The position numbers were made by a program, and so were the translations under genes. From NCBI GenBank assembly GCA_035236585.1, contig CP141135.1, positions 1,522,001-1,586,000 on the forward strand: a DNA stretch of 64,000 bases, written 5' to 3'. The notes under the pieces were generated by a model that was given only the letters and a program-made list of their open reading frames with translations, was not told where the DNA came from and did not search any database. Below are positions 24,842-38,800 of the stretch, piece by piece (position 1 is the first letter of the stretch; each line of letters opens with the position of its first letter). The stretch comes from Warburgia ugandensis. Lineage: Eukaryota; Streptophyta; Magnoliopsida; Canellales; Canellaceae.

Positions 24842-27800
24842 TTAACTAACCAATCCCCGCTGTTTGAAAACCTCGAGCATTGCAACACCGATCTTTGCAG
24901 GAGACTCCACGACTGTTACACCAGCTTCTCTGAGTGTCTTGATTTTGTCTTGGGCGGTTCCCTTCCCCCCAGATACAATTGCTGTGCCATAATATAGGAG
25001 AAAAGATGAATTGATTATCTTTCTGCAAGGGAAAAACTGCTAAAGATCCAAGGAGGCGACGAAATGGAAAGTGTTCTCAGGTAATGTCTACAGTAGCTCT
25101 GGTTCTCTGTTTAGTATATGCTGACATACCTCCAGCATGACCCATGCGACGACCTGGGGGTGCAGTAAGTCCAGCTATGAATGCAACAATAGGCTTCTCA
25201 GTTCCACTCTCCTGGCAAATTTAGAACAGCAAGTTATTAGTCATCTCAAGTTAGACAACTGAAAGAACAAACAAAATTAATAAGCAAAGATAAATAACGA
25301 AGTATGTAAAATAGGGGGAGGACAAAACAAAAAGAGCTATTTAGTTGAGCTGTAAAAATTGGAATTAGATCCAATAACTGACTAGCTAATTATAACGGAA
25401 AAAAGAAAAACCTAGGAAATGTTCATATAATTCCTGAAAGAACAAACAAAATGCAGAGGAATAGAATTCACTCATCAGAAAAGAAGGAAGAAGCTTATCA
25501 ACAGTTAAGCTGATGCTGGGAAAAGTTTCAGAATAAATAAGAATAACATTTTTTATTTACTGCTTTTATGAGAAATTATACACTTAAACTGTTGATGATC
25601 GTTACTAGCATCAAAAGCAAAGAAAACAAGTTTGTACTAAACCAGTTTTACTTAACCTCACAAATATTTCCAATTAACTCACAACAAGTAGAGGAGGATC
25701 AAAATGCGGCCAGCGATGAAACATTGGAGCTGAAGTCTCTAACAGGTTATTGTCATCATCGAAACATCTCTAGCTTGCCTTTAAGTATAAAATAATCTGC
25801 TGTTACAATATCAAATCAATCTTAATCAGTACCTTGATTAATGCCGCAGCATCCTCTTCTGCAGTTCCTCCAATTTCTCCTATAAGAACAATACCTGAAA
25901 TGCAGAAAGCATTACCATTATGATATGTAGGAACCTACTATATTAAACATGCTCATACTTCTATACAAATGGGCGACATGTATACTCTTAAAGACAGAAC
26001 CTAGAGAACATGGAACAGAGGAACATGCTGAGTTGCTCAGTTCTTCAAAAATAAGCATAGAAGCAAATATCAAAAGGTGGCATTTAGGGGAAAACACAAA
26101 ACTCTAAATTCAAATGAGGTTTTATACCAGTGGGGTGTCAGATATTTAAAATGCAATACAAAATGCATTGTAAAGCAGTCAGTACCTAGTCTTATCTTTC
26201 AACATCAATATCAGTTGGCCATGTGAAAATATACGACAGTCAGAGATCACTAACGGTTCGATGGCAAGGAACTCTGATAATATCAAATCTCATCACTTCT
26301 CTAACACAAACTGCACAGTTCTGGAGATTCTACATTAAGTACTCATGGTCCCTCTGGTCAGTACGGAGTAATGGTGATGTCCAGATGCTTATGAAAGTGA
26401 TGGTTTATATAGATAAAATTACACTGTTATCAGCTATGAGCAATTACATGTAAAACTGCATGAGAAGATGATCCAGGCCTATTGACATGGCACCAGCACT
26501 AGATCCTTCGTGGGGACAAACTTGTAGATGATATGACATAAATATTACTAGATCCACTACCAATTATTTAATCAGAGTTCATTTATTTCTCAGCCTGTCA
26601 CTTGCAAACCATGGTAAAGCAGGGTTTCAATTGTTGTATAAGTTTGAACTTGATTATCTGTAAGTTATCTTTGACAACCATGACAATGAAAACAACAAGT
26701 TGGAAAGTACAACTACTATTTGCTCTTAAGATGGGACTGGAGGAGAAAATCCATTTCAATGAAGCGTGGAAAAACTATCTTATATAAAGAAACTCACTGG
26801 CAGTCAAAACTGTCATGCATATCATCATCATCATCATCATCATCAAGACCTTATCCCAATTAGGGGTCGGCCACATGAATCTTATTCCTCCATTCCACTC
26901 TATTACATACCATGGTTTCATTTAGTCCCAAAGTTTTAAAATCTTTCCTTACCACTTCTATCCACGTTCTTTTGGGCCTTCTCCTTGCCCTTTTAGAACC
27001 TTCAACTTGTATTGCCTCACTCCTTCTAATTGGTGCCGTTGTTGGCCTCCTTTGAACATGTCCAAACCATCTAAGTCTAATCTCCCTCATCTTGTTATCT
27101 ATTGGTGCTATCCCTAAATTTCCTCTAATATTTTCATTTCTAATTCTATCCTTTCTTGTCTTACCACTCATCCATCTCAACATCCTCATTTTTGCGACAC
27201 TCAGCCTATGAGTATGATGTTCCTTAACTGCCTAACACTCTGATCTGTAGAGCATGGCCGGCCTAATAGCCATCCTATAGAATTTTCCCTTTAGTTTGAG
27301 TAGCACCCGCCGATCACATAAAACACCCGATGCACATCTCCATTTGTTCCAACCCACTTGGATTCTCTGGGTGACCTCCCTCTCAATCTCTCTACTCTCA
27401 TGGATCAATGATCCTAAGTATCGGAAGTGGTCTCTCATGGGGACCTCTTGGTTATCAGTCTTGACCGGTGCTCCACTCCTACTCTCCTAACTAAAATTAC
27501 ATTCCATATATTCTGTCTTAGTTCGGCTAATTTTAAATCCTTCCGATTCTAATGCTTCTCTCCATAACTCTAGTTTTATGTTTACACCCTCCCTTGTCTC
27601 ATCAAGTAGGACTATATCATCTGCAAATAGCATGCACCAAGGAATCTCCTCATGCAGATGTTTTGTTAACTCATCCATAACTAACGTGAAAAGGTATGGA
27701 CTCAACGCCGATCCTTGGTGCAATCCGACAAAGGACAGAAAATCACTACCACGCCACTAGTGGTCTTAACATTTGTTACTGCTCCCTCATACATATCTTT

Positions 27801-30800
27801 AATTATGTCTATATACCCCTGAGAAACCCTTTTAACACCCAACACCCTCCATATTAACTCTCTAGGGACTCTATCATAAGCTTTCTCTAAGTCAATAAAG
27901 ACCATGTGTAGGTCTTTTCTCCTCTCCCTATATTTCTCTACTAATTGTCTTAGTAAGAAAATAGCTTCCATGGTAGACCTTCCAGGCATGAAACCAAACT
28001 GATTCTCCGATACACTTGTTTCATGTCGTAGCCTCTTCTCAATCACTCTTTCAAAAGGTTTCATGGTATGGCTCATAAGTTTGATCCCTCGATAATTAGT
28101 ACAGCTCTGAATGTCTCCTTTATTCTTATAGATTGGTACAATAGAGCTTTTCTTCCACTCATCGGGCATTTTCTTTGATTTTATAATCTTGTTAAACAAC
28201 TTGGTCAACCAAACTACCCCACTATCTCCCATATGCTTCCAAACCTCTATTGGTATACCATCAGGCCCCATGGCCTTTCCTGATTTCATCTTTCTCAAGG
28301 CCTGTTTTACTTCAAGCATTCTAATCCTACGTTCATATCTATAATATCCAGTGTTATTTAGATTTATAGTATTTTCAATCCCTATATTCTTAGGGCCATT
28401 GTCATTTAACAAATTTTGAAAGTATATTTCCCACCTTTGTTTGATCTCATCATCTTTGACTAATACCCTTTGATCATCGCTTCTAATGCACCTAACATGC
28501 TCTAAGTCCTTACCCTTCTGTTCTCTTACTTTTGCAAGTTTAAACACATCTTTCTCACCTTCTCTTGTTCCTAGTCTATCATAGAGCTCATCATATGCTT
28601 TAAGTTTTGCCTCACTTACTATTCTCTTAGCAACGTTTTTAGCATTCTTATATTGTTCATAATTTTCATTATTTCTAATCTTCTGCCATGCTTTAAAATG
28701 CATTCGTTTTTCTTTAATAGCTTTTTGCACTGTTTCATTCCACCACCATGTTTCCTTTGTTAATAGCCTTTTATCTTTAGATACTCCTAAGACATCTTTT
28801 GCCACTTTCTTAATGGACTCAGCCATATTAGTCCACATGATATTTACTTCTGTTTCATAGTTCCAATTTCCTTCTACCATCAACTTATTTTTGAATGAGG
28901 TTATTTTCTCTCCTTTTAAGTTCCACCACTTAGTTTTTGGATGTGTATTAAGTTCAGTTCTTTTACTCTATCTTTTAATATGAATATCCATAACCATTAA
29001 CCTATGTTGTGAGGTTAAACTCTCATCGGGTATCACCTTACAATCCTTACATATAGATCGTTCATTATTCCTAAGTAGAAAAAAGTCCATTTGGCTTTTA
29101 TGAAGTCCACTTTTAAAGGTTATTAAGTGTTCATCCCTCTTCTTAAAGAGTGTATTTGCAATGGATAGGCTATATGACAAAGCAAAATCGAGGATATTTT
29201 CCCCCATCTTGTTTCGTTCACCTATACCATACCCTCCGTCTATTCTATTATATCCTTCCTTATATTTTCCTACATGGCCATTTAAGTCTGCTCCTATAAA
29301 TATCTCCTCAGTGTTGGGAATTTCTTGCATGACTCCCTCCATATCTTCTCAAAACTGTCTCTTAATTATATCTTGTAACCCTACTTGTGGTGCATATGCA
29401 CTTATAATATTTATAATATGCTCTCTTAGAATCATTTTTATTATTATAATTCTATCACTGATTCTTTTAACGTCCACAACTTTATCCTTTAATTCCTTAT
29501 CCACTATTATTCCTACGTCATTTCTATTATTTTCCTTTCTTACGTACCATAATTTATACCCATCTATTTCTCTAGCTTTAGCCCCTTTCCACTTGGTTTC
29601 TTGGATACAAGCGATGTTGACTCTCCTACGTTTCATCATGTCAACTACAAACTCTTACCTGTCAGTGTCCCTATATTCCATGTAGCGATGCGAATCTTAT
29701 GTTTTGGAGATACCCTATTTACTATCGCTTTTCTCGACCTCCATGGTATGAACCCATGTCCACTTTTCACTGCACCTGGGTTCTGATGCAATGTGTCGCT
29801 TCCGAGGGGATGCTCTAGCAGCCCTTACCTATTTTTCACTACACCCGGGATCCGATGTAGCGCATCGCTTCTGGGAGAACGCCCTAACAACCCTTGCCTA
29901 TTTTTCACCGCATCTGGGATCCGATGCAGCGCGTCGCTTATGGGGAACGCCTTAGCTTGAGCAAATTTCAGTTTTCGATTCATGTCATGTTGGGGTTGCC
30001 ATAGTTTTTAAAAGCTGAAGATGATTTTTATTAAAATCATCTTCAGCTTCACCCTTGCCGACTGGCTACCTGACGCAAGGGTGGCCATATTTTAAGAAGC
30101 TGAAGATGATTTTCATTTCTTCCTCACAAACTAATATACAAATGCATATTTATTTGTAAGAAAGAAATAATAGAATCATCTTCAACTTCCCCCTTGTCGG
30201 CTGGCTACCTGACACAAGGGTTGCCATCTTTTAAGAAGCTAGAGATGATTTTCATTTCTTCCTCACAAACTAATATACAAATGCATATTCATTTGTAAGA
30301 AAGAAATAATAGAATCATCTTCAACTTCCCCCTTGCCGGCTGGCACTTGACGCAAGACCCTCCTTTTTTATCCGGGCTTGGGACCGGCATTGGCGGAGTT
30401 CTGTCATGCATATGTCCATCCATATATGTGTGTGTACAAACAAAGGTAATGCACAAGCTGGAAAACAATAAGCCTACGTTATTCTGATTATTCCATGTAG
30501 CAGCTAAATCTGCACCCAATTTCATATCTATATTATCTAAATAAAAAAGAATTTGAACTTTTCTCAGGGACAACATCTAATTCTTGGAGATACATTTTCC
30601 TATGTTGACAAATGGCCATTTATAAACTAAATCACTAACACTACAACTCAGAGCAGCATCTATCAACTAGTTAGCATGAAAAGAAACTACAGCAGAAGTG
30701 AACAACACTGTATAGTTTAGTGCATAAAATCCTGGTAATAAGAACTAAATCATTCAACAATGAAGGGTATTGGATTCAGTAATTTCACATCTACAAAGTG

Positions 30801-32824
30801 TTTACCTTCAGTCTGAGGATCAGCAAGGAACTTTGTCATGCAATCAACGAAGTTTGTTCCATTAAAAGGGTCACCACCAATACCGACACAGGTAGATTGC
30901 CCAAGACCAACAGCAGTTGTTTGGAAAACCTGACGCATTTATAGCAAATAAAATCCCACTACATAAATCAAATGCCCTTAAACTGAAAGCTATAGCAGAA
31001 ATTAACCATACCGCTTCATAAGTCAAGGTACCAGATCGAGAAACAATTCCTACACGCCCGGGCTTGTGAATATAACCAGGCATAATTCCAATTTTGCATT
31101 CCCCAGGCTTAATTATACCAGGACAGTTTGGTCCAATCAGGCGAGTTTTGGTTTGCCTATTAAGAGCAGCTTTCACCTTTACCTGTAATTTGACAAAATT
31201 ACTTAATACCATTGCATAGAACAACAATAAGGTGCATAGCAAAAGCACAACTGGCATAAGTATAAAATAACAATTTCTCCTTCTTTTAGGATAGTGATAT
31301 ATGCCAACCTTGTTTTTCCTCATAGGCCCCCACTAAATGATAAAAATGGCTATAACTCTAAGTGGGCTCAGGTTTCTATATCCGAACCATTCATAATGTT
31401 GCCCTAGACTTAGGTGGGCTATGCTCTGCAGTTCTCATCCACTAGATGATCTTAGCAACTCCTGCTTTTAGATGTAAAGTAGAGGGTACATTTTTCAACT
31501 AAAGAAAACAGTAGCTTGGATTATACAATGGATGAGAATTTTGGAGCATGGCCTATCTATGTCAAGAGCAACACCGAACAATTTGGATCTTCAGAAATCA
31601 GAGAACACATGGAGTTATAGCCTTTTCATACCATTTAGTAAGGGGCTCATGAGGAAACAGTAAGGGGTGCCTTTATCACTACCCTTCTTCTAATTGAAAG
31701 AAAGCACAAATAATAACCCTTTTCCTGAAATAGGAAATTCTATTCTTAGTATAATTATAACAGTCAGATAGGGGAAAGTGGATTGCAGGTCAGTACCACA
31801 ACAAATGTACAATTATACCCAAATAAGTTATGTCATATTTCATACTATAGATTTATTTCAGAAATTTGATAATATTTCACATTTCATTTTTTCTTTAGAG
31901 ATGTAAGAAAATACAAAGGAGCAGCAGCTATGGAGGGGAGTACAAATTTGCAGATCAGCCTCTTATACAGAGATCAGCCTTTTATTCCTTCACTTGCAAT
32001 GGGGAAATCAGCATTTCCCACCTATGATATATAGCCTACCAAAGAGGGTATCTGTAATATGGATATTTCTCTCTTCATGATGGAATCCATATAGCAGTGG
32101 AAGCTATTGAAGTACACTTGCTCAAAAAGATAAACAACCCTGTGTCAAACTCTGAGCTAGTAAAATGCTTTGAATCACTATCATTTATAAGGAACCAACA
32201 TCTAAAAACCACACATGCTTGTAAAATAACTTGCCCAGGTATACCAAGAGTTGACTCAAGCAAGTCCATGACTGAAAAGGATGATTTTTTGTGCTCTTGA
32301 GAGTTAGACAAATTTCATTGACTAGATAGTGCAAGGTAAACCTGGACAACTGGGCAGAGTCAATGTTTTACGGAGTTTTGAAGCATCTACAAGCAAAAGT
32401 GCTTAAGATCATTCCCAAATCCAATAAATTCCAGAATTTTGTTGTTGCTTCATATTTATAGCCTTTAATGATGTATGGGACACCAAAGGTCAAAACACAT
32501 TCGTCTAAGTATCATATACCTTACACTTGAATGACGACAATGAATTTAAAAACTTCAGTTACAGCTCGCCTTTTACTGGTTGTGTGTAATACTTCTTTGT
32601 CCTTTTCTACAAATAACAAATAAATTACAGTTGGAACCTCAACCTCCAAATATAGAGAGAAAAAAAGCCAACATTGTAGTCATACAATATGAGCATTAAG
32701 TCTAACAGTAGATGCAAATGAATATAGCCATTTCCTTTGTAAAGTGCAAATTGACATTCTTGACTTTTAATTCTGGTGGGCACATAGTTGATAGAACAGA
32801 GTAAAAATTACCCAACTGAGATAA

Positions 32825-32875
<51 letters not shown>

Positions 32876-35800
32876 CAAAAGGGAAGGTTTCAGACTAAGA
32901 GAAGAATTGCCATAAGGAAAATTCAGTACCATGTCATGTTGTGGGATTCCCTCAGTGATGCACACAACCAGATCCAACTCAGCTTCCATTGCCTCCATAA
33001 TAGCAGCTGCAGCAAATGATGGTGGAACATAGATGACTGATGCATTTGCCTTTGTCTCAGCCTTTGCTTCAGCAACTGTGTTGAAAACAGGCAGCCCTAA
33101 GTGTTCAGTTCCACCTTTCTTTGGTGTCACCCCACCAACCTGTTTTAATCATAGACAAACGAACAAGATCTCATGCTAAACTAAACCAAAGTTCTTGCAC
33201 GTATCAAACAATGCAGAACATCTAATTAGAAGCAAATATTGATCGTATTACAAGGAAATCACCTCAGAGTGAAGAACAAGTATTGTTGATTGCCTTATTA
33301 AAAATTGATTCACTTGGAGAATGGGTGATAACAAGAAGAAGGTTTTCCATTGAAGGAGCTTTGAATTATTTCATTGTGATTGGGAAAGAGGTATAAGATA
33401 AGTTGCTTTTGTGCCCTCAGTTCACAATTGTGGATTTAGAAGCACAATAAAATGGACACTTAGATGGTTTAACGGGAAGTCAAAAACTATTCATAGTCTC
33501 AAGTAGTATTGAACAAGGAAGCCATGGACTTGAAAGAAATCCTCATTGTGAACCAATCGTAGAAATGACAACAGTGTAAGTCGCATATGACTCAACCATA
33601 TGCCTCATAATGGATTAAATCTCTCCCTCATATATTAGTAAGAATTTAACAGACTTTAACAGAATCCAACTATGAATAGTTTCAAGAGTGAGGTACAGAT
33701 AAATGAGAGCCTGCAGTCTCCGCTCAATACATGTCCAAAGGACCTAGTATTGACCTATTTATCTCACAGCATACTTTATGAAGTCTACACCTTGCAAAAT
33801 GTAAAACACCAAAAAAAATAAAAATAAATGTAGTTACCTAATCAGTGCTGGATGATATAGAACTTCAAATAGATGGCCCAACTATCCTTTATTCTCACTT
33901 TCTTTTGTTTTGGTGGTAACTGGAGTTTGGATAACTTATCCTCTCTATTCTCAGCCAGAGAAGCAAATGAAAGAGTGAAGAAAGGAACAATCAGGGGTTA
34001 CTCTTGCAATTGCCAGACCAGCAACAAGACACCATATGAATGCTTATTAAGGACAACAAGAATCCCTTCTGACTTATCCTGAGGAAGCTGGTCCCTTCTC
34101 TTCAATCAGAATTCTAGTGACATCTTTCTGGTCTATGAATGTAGATATGTCCTAACCTAGCTGGTTTAACACACATTAGCATGTTAAATTAGGAAAATTA
34201 TATTTGATCTATTTAGTTAAGCTGCTTTCTAAGCTTGGGTCAGGGTTTATGAGCAGTCTCTGACTACAAAATTATGAGTTTGGATAGGAACCAAAAGGCT
34301 AATACCACATGTTAGCTCATTTTGGGCTTAAATGCACATCAGATGTACTTTCTGCACATTTAGCAATTGAAAGATTTTTTTTCTTGGATACATCAGGAAT
34401 GTTGCAAGTTTCCACAGGTGCTGTTTAGAAATTCCTTTTCTAGTTGAATATATTCAGAGATTAAGAGATTTTTCCTAAAAAGAATAAAAAATTTAACCTT
34501 CAATAGCACTAGACTCACGATTTCATTTTATTTACTTATTATACATTGCCATGTATTAACAACTATCATTCATTATATTCCATATGGTGCTGAAAAAACC
34601 TCTCAAAAGGATCTTTAATGGAATAGCTGTAAATGGTTAATGGAAATCCTCAATAAACATGACACATTGACACACACACACATCTTACTAAATTGCATGT
34701 AGAAAACTGTTCGGCCAGCTTACAGCAGGAAATAACTTGGTTAAGATTATCCAACAGACTAATTTACTTTATATAACTATCTTATTCAACTCCGCCAATG
34801 CCGGTCCCAAGCCCGGATAAAAAAGGAGGAGGGTCTTGCGTCAGGTGCCAGCCGGCAAGGGGGAAGGTGAAGATGATTCTATTATTTCTTTCTTACAAAT
34901 GAATATGCATTTGTATATTAGTTTGTGAGGAAGAAATGAGAATCATCTCCAGCTTCTTAAAAGATGGCAACCCTTGTATCGTGCAGCCAGCCGGGCAAGG
35001 GGAAGTTGAAGATGATTCTATTATTTCTTTCTTACAAATAAATATACATTTGTATATTAGTTTGTGAGGGAGAAATGAAAATCATCTTCAGCTTCTAAAA
35101 ATATGGCCACCCTTGCGCTGTGTGTAGCCACCAAGCAAGGGTGAAGCTGAAGATGATTTTAATGATTGTAAAGAATTTCATGATTTTAATGAAAATCATC
35201 TTCAGCTTATACAACTATGGCAACCCCAACATGACATGAATCGAAATCTGAAATTCGCTCAAGCTGCGTTTCATAAGCGACGCGTTGCATCGGATCCCGG
35301 ATGCGGTGAAAAATAGGCAAGGGTTGCTAGGGCGTTCTCCCGTGTTTACGCGCTACATCGGATCCCGGGTGTAGTGAAAAATGGGCAAGGGCTGCTAGAG
35401 CGTCCCCTCGGAAGCGACGCCACTGCATCGTAACCTGTGCAATGAAAAGTGGACATGGGTTCATACCATGGAGGTCGAGAAAGGCGATAGTAAATAGGGA
35501 ATCTCCAAATCATAAGATTCGCATCGCTACATGGAACATAGGGACATTGACAGGTAAGAGTTTGGAGTTAGTAGACACGTATAAAACGTAGGAGAGTCAA
35601 CATCGCTTGTATCCAAGAAACCAAGTGGAAAGGGGCCTAAAGCTAGAGAAATAGATGGGTATAAATTATGGTACGTGAGGAAAGGAAAATAATAGAAATG
35701 GCGTAGGAATAATAGTGGATAAGGAATTAAAGGATAAAGTTGTGGACGTTAAAAGAATCGTTGATAGAATAATAATAATAAAATGATTCTATAGAGCAGA

Positions 35801-38800
35801 TTATAAATATTATAAGTGCATATGCACCACAAGTAGGGCTACAAGATATAATTAAGAGACGGTTTTGGGAAGATATGGAGGGAGTCATGCAAGAAATTCC
35901 CAACATCGAGGGAATATTTATAGGAGCGTACTTAAATGGCCATGTAGGAAAAGATAAGGAAGGATATGATAGAATACACGGAGGGTATGGTATAGGTGAA
36001 CGAAACGAGATGGGGAGAATATCCTCGATTTTGCTTTGTCATATAACCTATCCATTGCAAATACACTCTTTAAGAAGAGGGATGAACACTTAATAACCTT
36101 TAAAAGTGGACTTCATAAAAGCCAAATAGACTTTTTCTACTTAGGATTAATGAACGATCTATATGTAAGGATTGGAAGGGGTAACCTAGAGAGAGTTTAA
36201 CCTCACAACATAGGTTAATGGTTATGGATATTCATATCAAAAGATGGAGTAAAAGAACTGAACTTAATACACATCCAAAAACTAAGTGGTGGAACTTAAA
36301 AGGAGAGAAAATAACCTCATTCAAAAATAAGTTGATGGTAGAAGGAAATTGGAATTATGAAAAAGTAAATACCATGTGGAATACTATGGCTGAGTCCATT
36401 AAGAAAGTGGCAAAAGATGTCTTAGGAGTATCTAAAGGTAAAAGGCTATTAACAAAGGAAACATGGTGGTGGAATGAAACAAAGGCAAAAAGCTATTAAA
36501 GAAAAACGAATGCATTTTAAAGCATGGCGAAGATTAGAAATAATGAAAACTATGAACAATATAAGAATGCTAAAAACGTTGCTAAGAGAATAGTAAGTGA
36601 GGCTAAACTTAAAGCATATGATGAGCTCTATAATAGACTAGGAACAAGAGAAGGTGAGAAAGATGTGTTTAAACTTGCAAAGGTAAGAGAACAAAAGGGT
36701 AAGGACTTAAATTATGTTAAGTGCATTAGAAGCTTATGATCAAAGGGTATTAGTCAAAGACGCTGAGATCAAACAAAGGTGGGAAATATAATTCCAAAAT
36801 TGTTAAATGACAATGGCCCTGAGAATATAGGGATTGAAAATACTATAAATCTAAATAACACTGGATATTATAGATATGAACGTAAGATTAGAATGCTTGA
36901 AGTAAAAGAGGCCTTGAGCAAGATGAAATCAGAAAGGCCATGGGGCCTCGATGGTATACCAATAGAGGTTTGGAAGCATATGGGAGATACCTGGGGGGTA
37001 GTTTGGTTGACCAAGTTGTTTAACAAGATTATAAAATCAAAGAAAAATGCCTCGATGAGTGGAGGAAAAGCTCTATTGTACCAATCTATAAGAATAAAGG
37101 AGACATTCAGAGTTGCACTAATTATCGAGGGATCAAACTTATGAGCCACACCATGAAACTTTTTGAAAGAGTCATTGAGAAGAGGCTACGACATGAAACA
37201 AGTGTATCGGAGAATCGCCATTGGTTTCATGCCTGGGAGGTCTACCATGGAAGCTATTTTTTCTTACTAAGACAATTAGTAGAGAAATATAGGAGAGGAG
37301 AAAAGACTCACACATGGTCTTTATTGACTTAGAGAAGGCTTATGATAGAGTCCCTGTGAGAGTTAATATGGAGGGTGTTAGGTGTTAAAGGGGTTTCTCA
37401 GTGGGTATATAGACATAATTAAAGATATGTATGAGGGAGCAAGAATAAATGTTAAGACCACTAGTGGCGTGATCGATTTTCCTGCCACCGTCGGATTGCA
37501 CCAAGGATCGGCATTGAGTCCATACCTTTTCACATTAGTTATGGATGAGTTAACAAAACATCCGCATGAGGAGATTCCCCGTGCATGCTATTTGCAGACG
37601 ATTTATATAGTCCTACTTGATGAGACAAGGGAGGGTGTCAATATAAAGCTGTAGCTATGGAGAGAAGCATTAGAATCGAAAGGATTTAAAATTAGCCGAA
37701 CTAAGACAGAATATATAGAATGTAATTTTAGCAAGGAGAGTAGGAGTGGAACACCAGTCAAGATTGATAACCAAGAGGTCCCCATGAGAGACCACTTCTG
37801 ATACTCAGGATCATTGATCCATGAGAGTGGTGAGATTGAGAGGGAGGTTACTCAAAGAATCCAAGCGGGTTGGAACAAATGGAGATGTGCATCTGGTGTT
37901 TTATGTGATAGGCGGGTGCCACTCAAACTAAAGGAAAAATTCTATAGGATGGCTATAAGGCCGGCCATGCTCTATGGATTAGAGTGTTGGGCGCTTATGA
38001 ACATCATACTCATAGGCTGAGTGTTGCGTAAATGAGGATGTTGAGAGATGAGTGGTAAGAACAAAAAGGATAGAATTAGAAATGAAAATATTAGAAGAAA
38101 TTTAGGGATAGCACCAATAGGTGACAAGATGAGGGAGATTAGACTTAGATGGTTTGGACATGTTCAAAGGAGGCCAACAACGGCACCAGTTAGAAGGAGT
38201 GAGGCAATACAAGTTGAAGGTTCTAAAAGGGCAAGGGGAAGGCCCAAAAGAACGTGGATAGAAGTGGTGAGGAAAGATTTAAAAACTTTGGGACTAAATG
38301 AAGCCATGGTATTTAATAGAGTGGAATTGAGGAATAAGATTCATGTGGCCGACCCCTAATTGGGATAAGGTCTTGATGATGATGATGATGATGATAACTA
38401 TCTTATTCTATTATTTATCACATCTAGATTTGAGGGGTGTTGAGAGGATTTTTATCTGGACTGCTATTAGACTAAAAATTAAAGCCCCCACCTTCCAACT
38501 CCATCCAATACTTGCATAGTATCTATCATCTCGATACTCCACAACAACATTCACATCATCACAAGTAATCATGCTAATTACAAACTTCAAACGCATTATG
38601 TATATTTCTTTTCCCTGTTTCTTTCTTTCGACAAGACGAGCGAAACTTAAACAACATAAGAAAATCAAAAGTGTATGAATGGAGGTATCAAACTTGGATT
38701 GAAAAATCTAGGATCATTATAGAAAAAACAAAAAACTCAAATAGATGCAGACCCGCATCATAGCATGTGTTGGAAACGGTACAACTAAATAAACCATTCC

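Noticed and set aside
38375..38394. (GAT)n microsatellite at 38.4, 24.7, 26.8 and 7.1 kb
   Set aside because: These are the 3' tails of RTE elements, at the same position in each copy.
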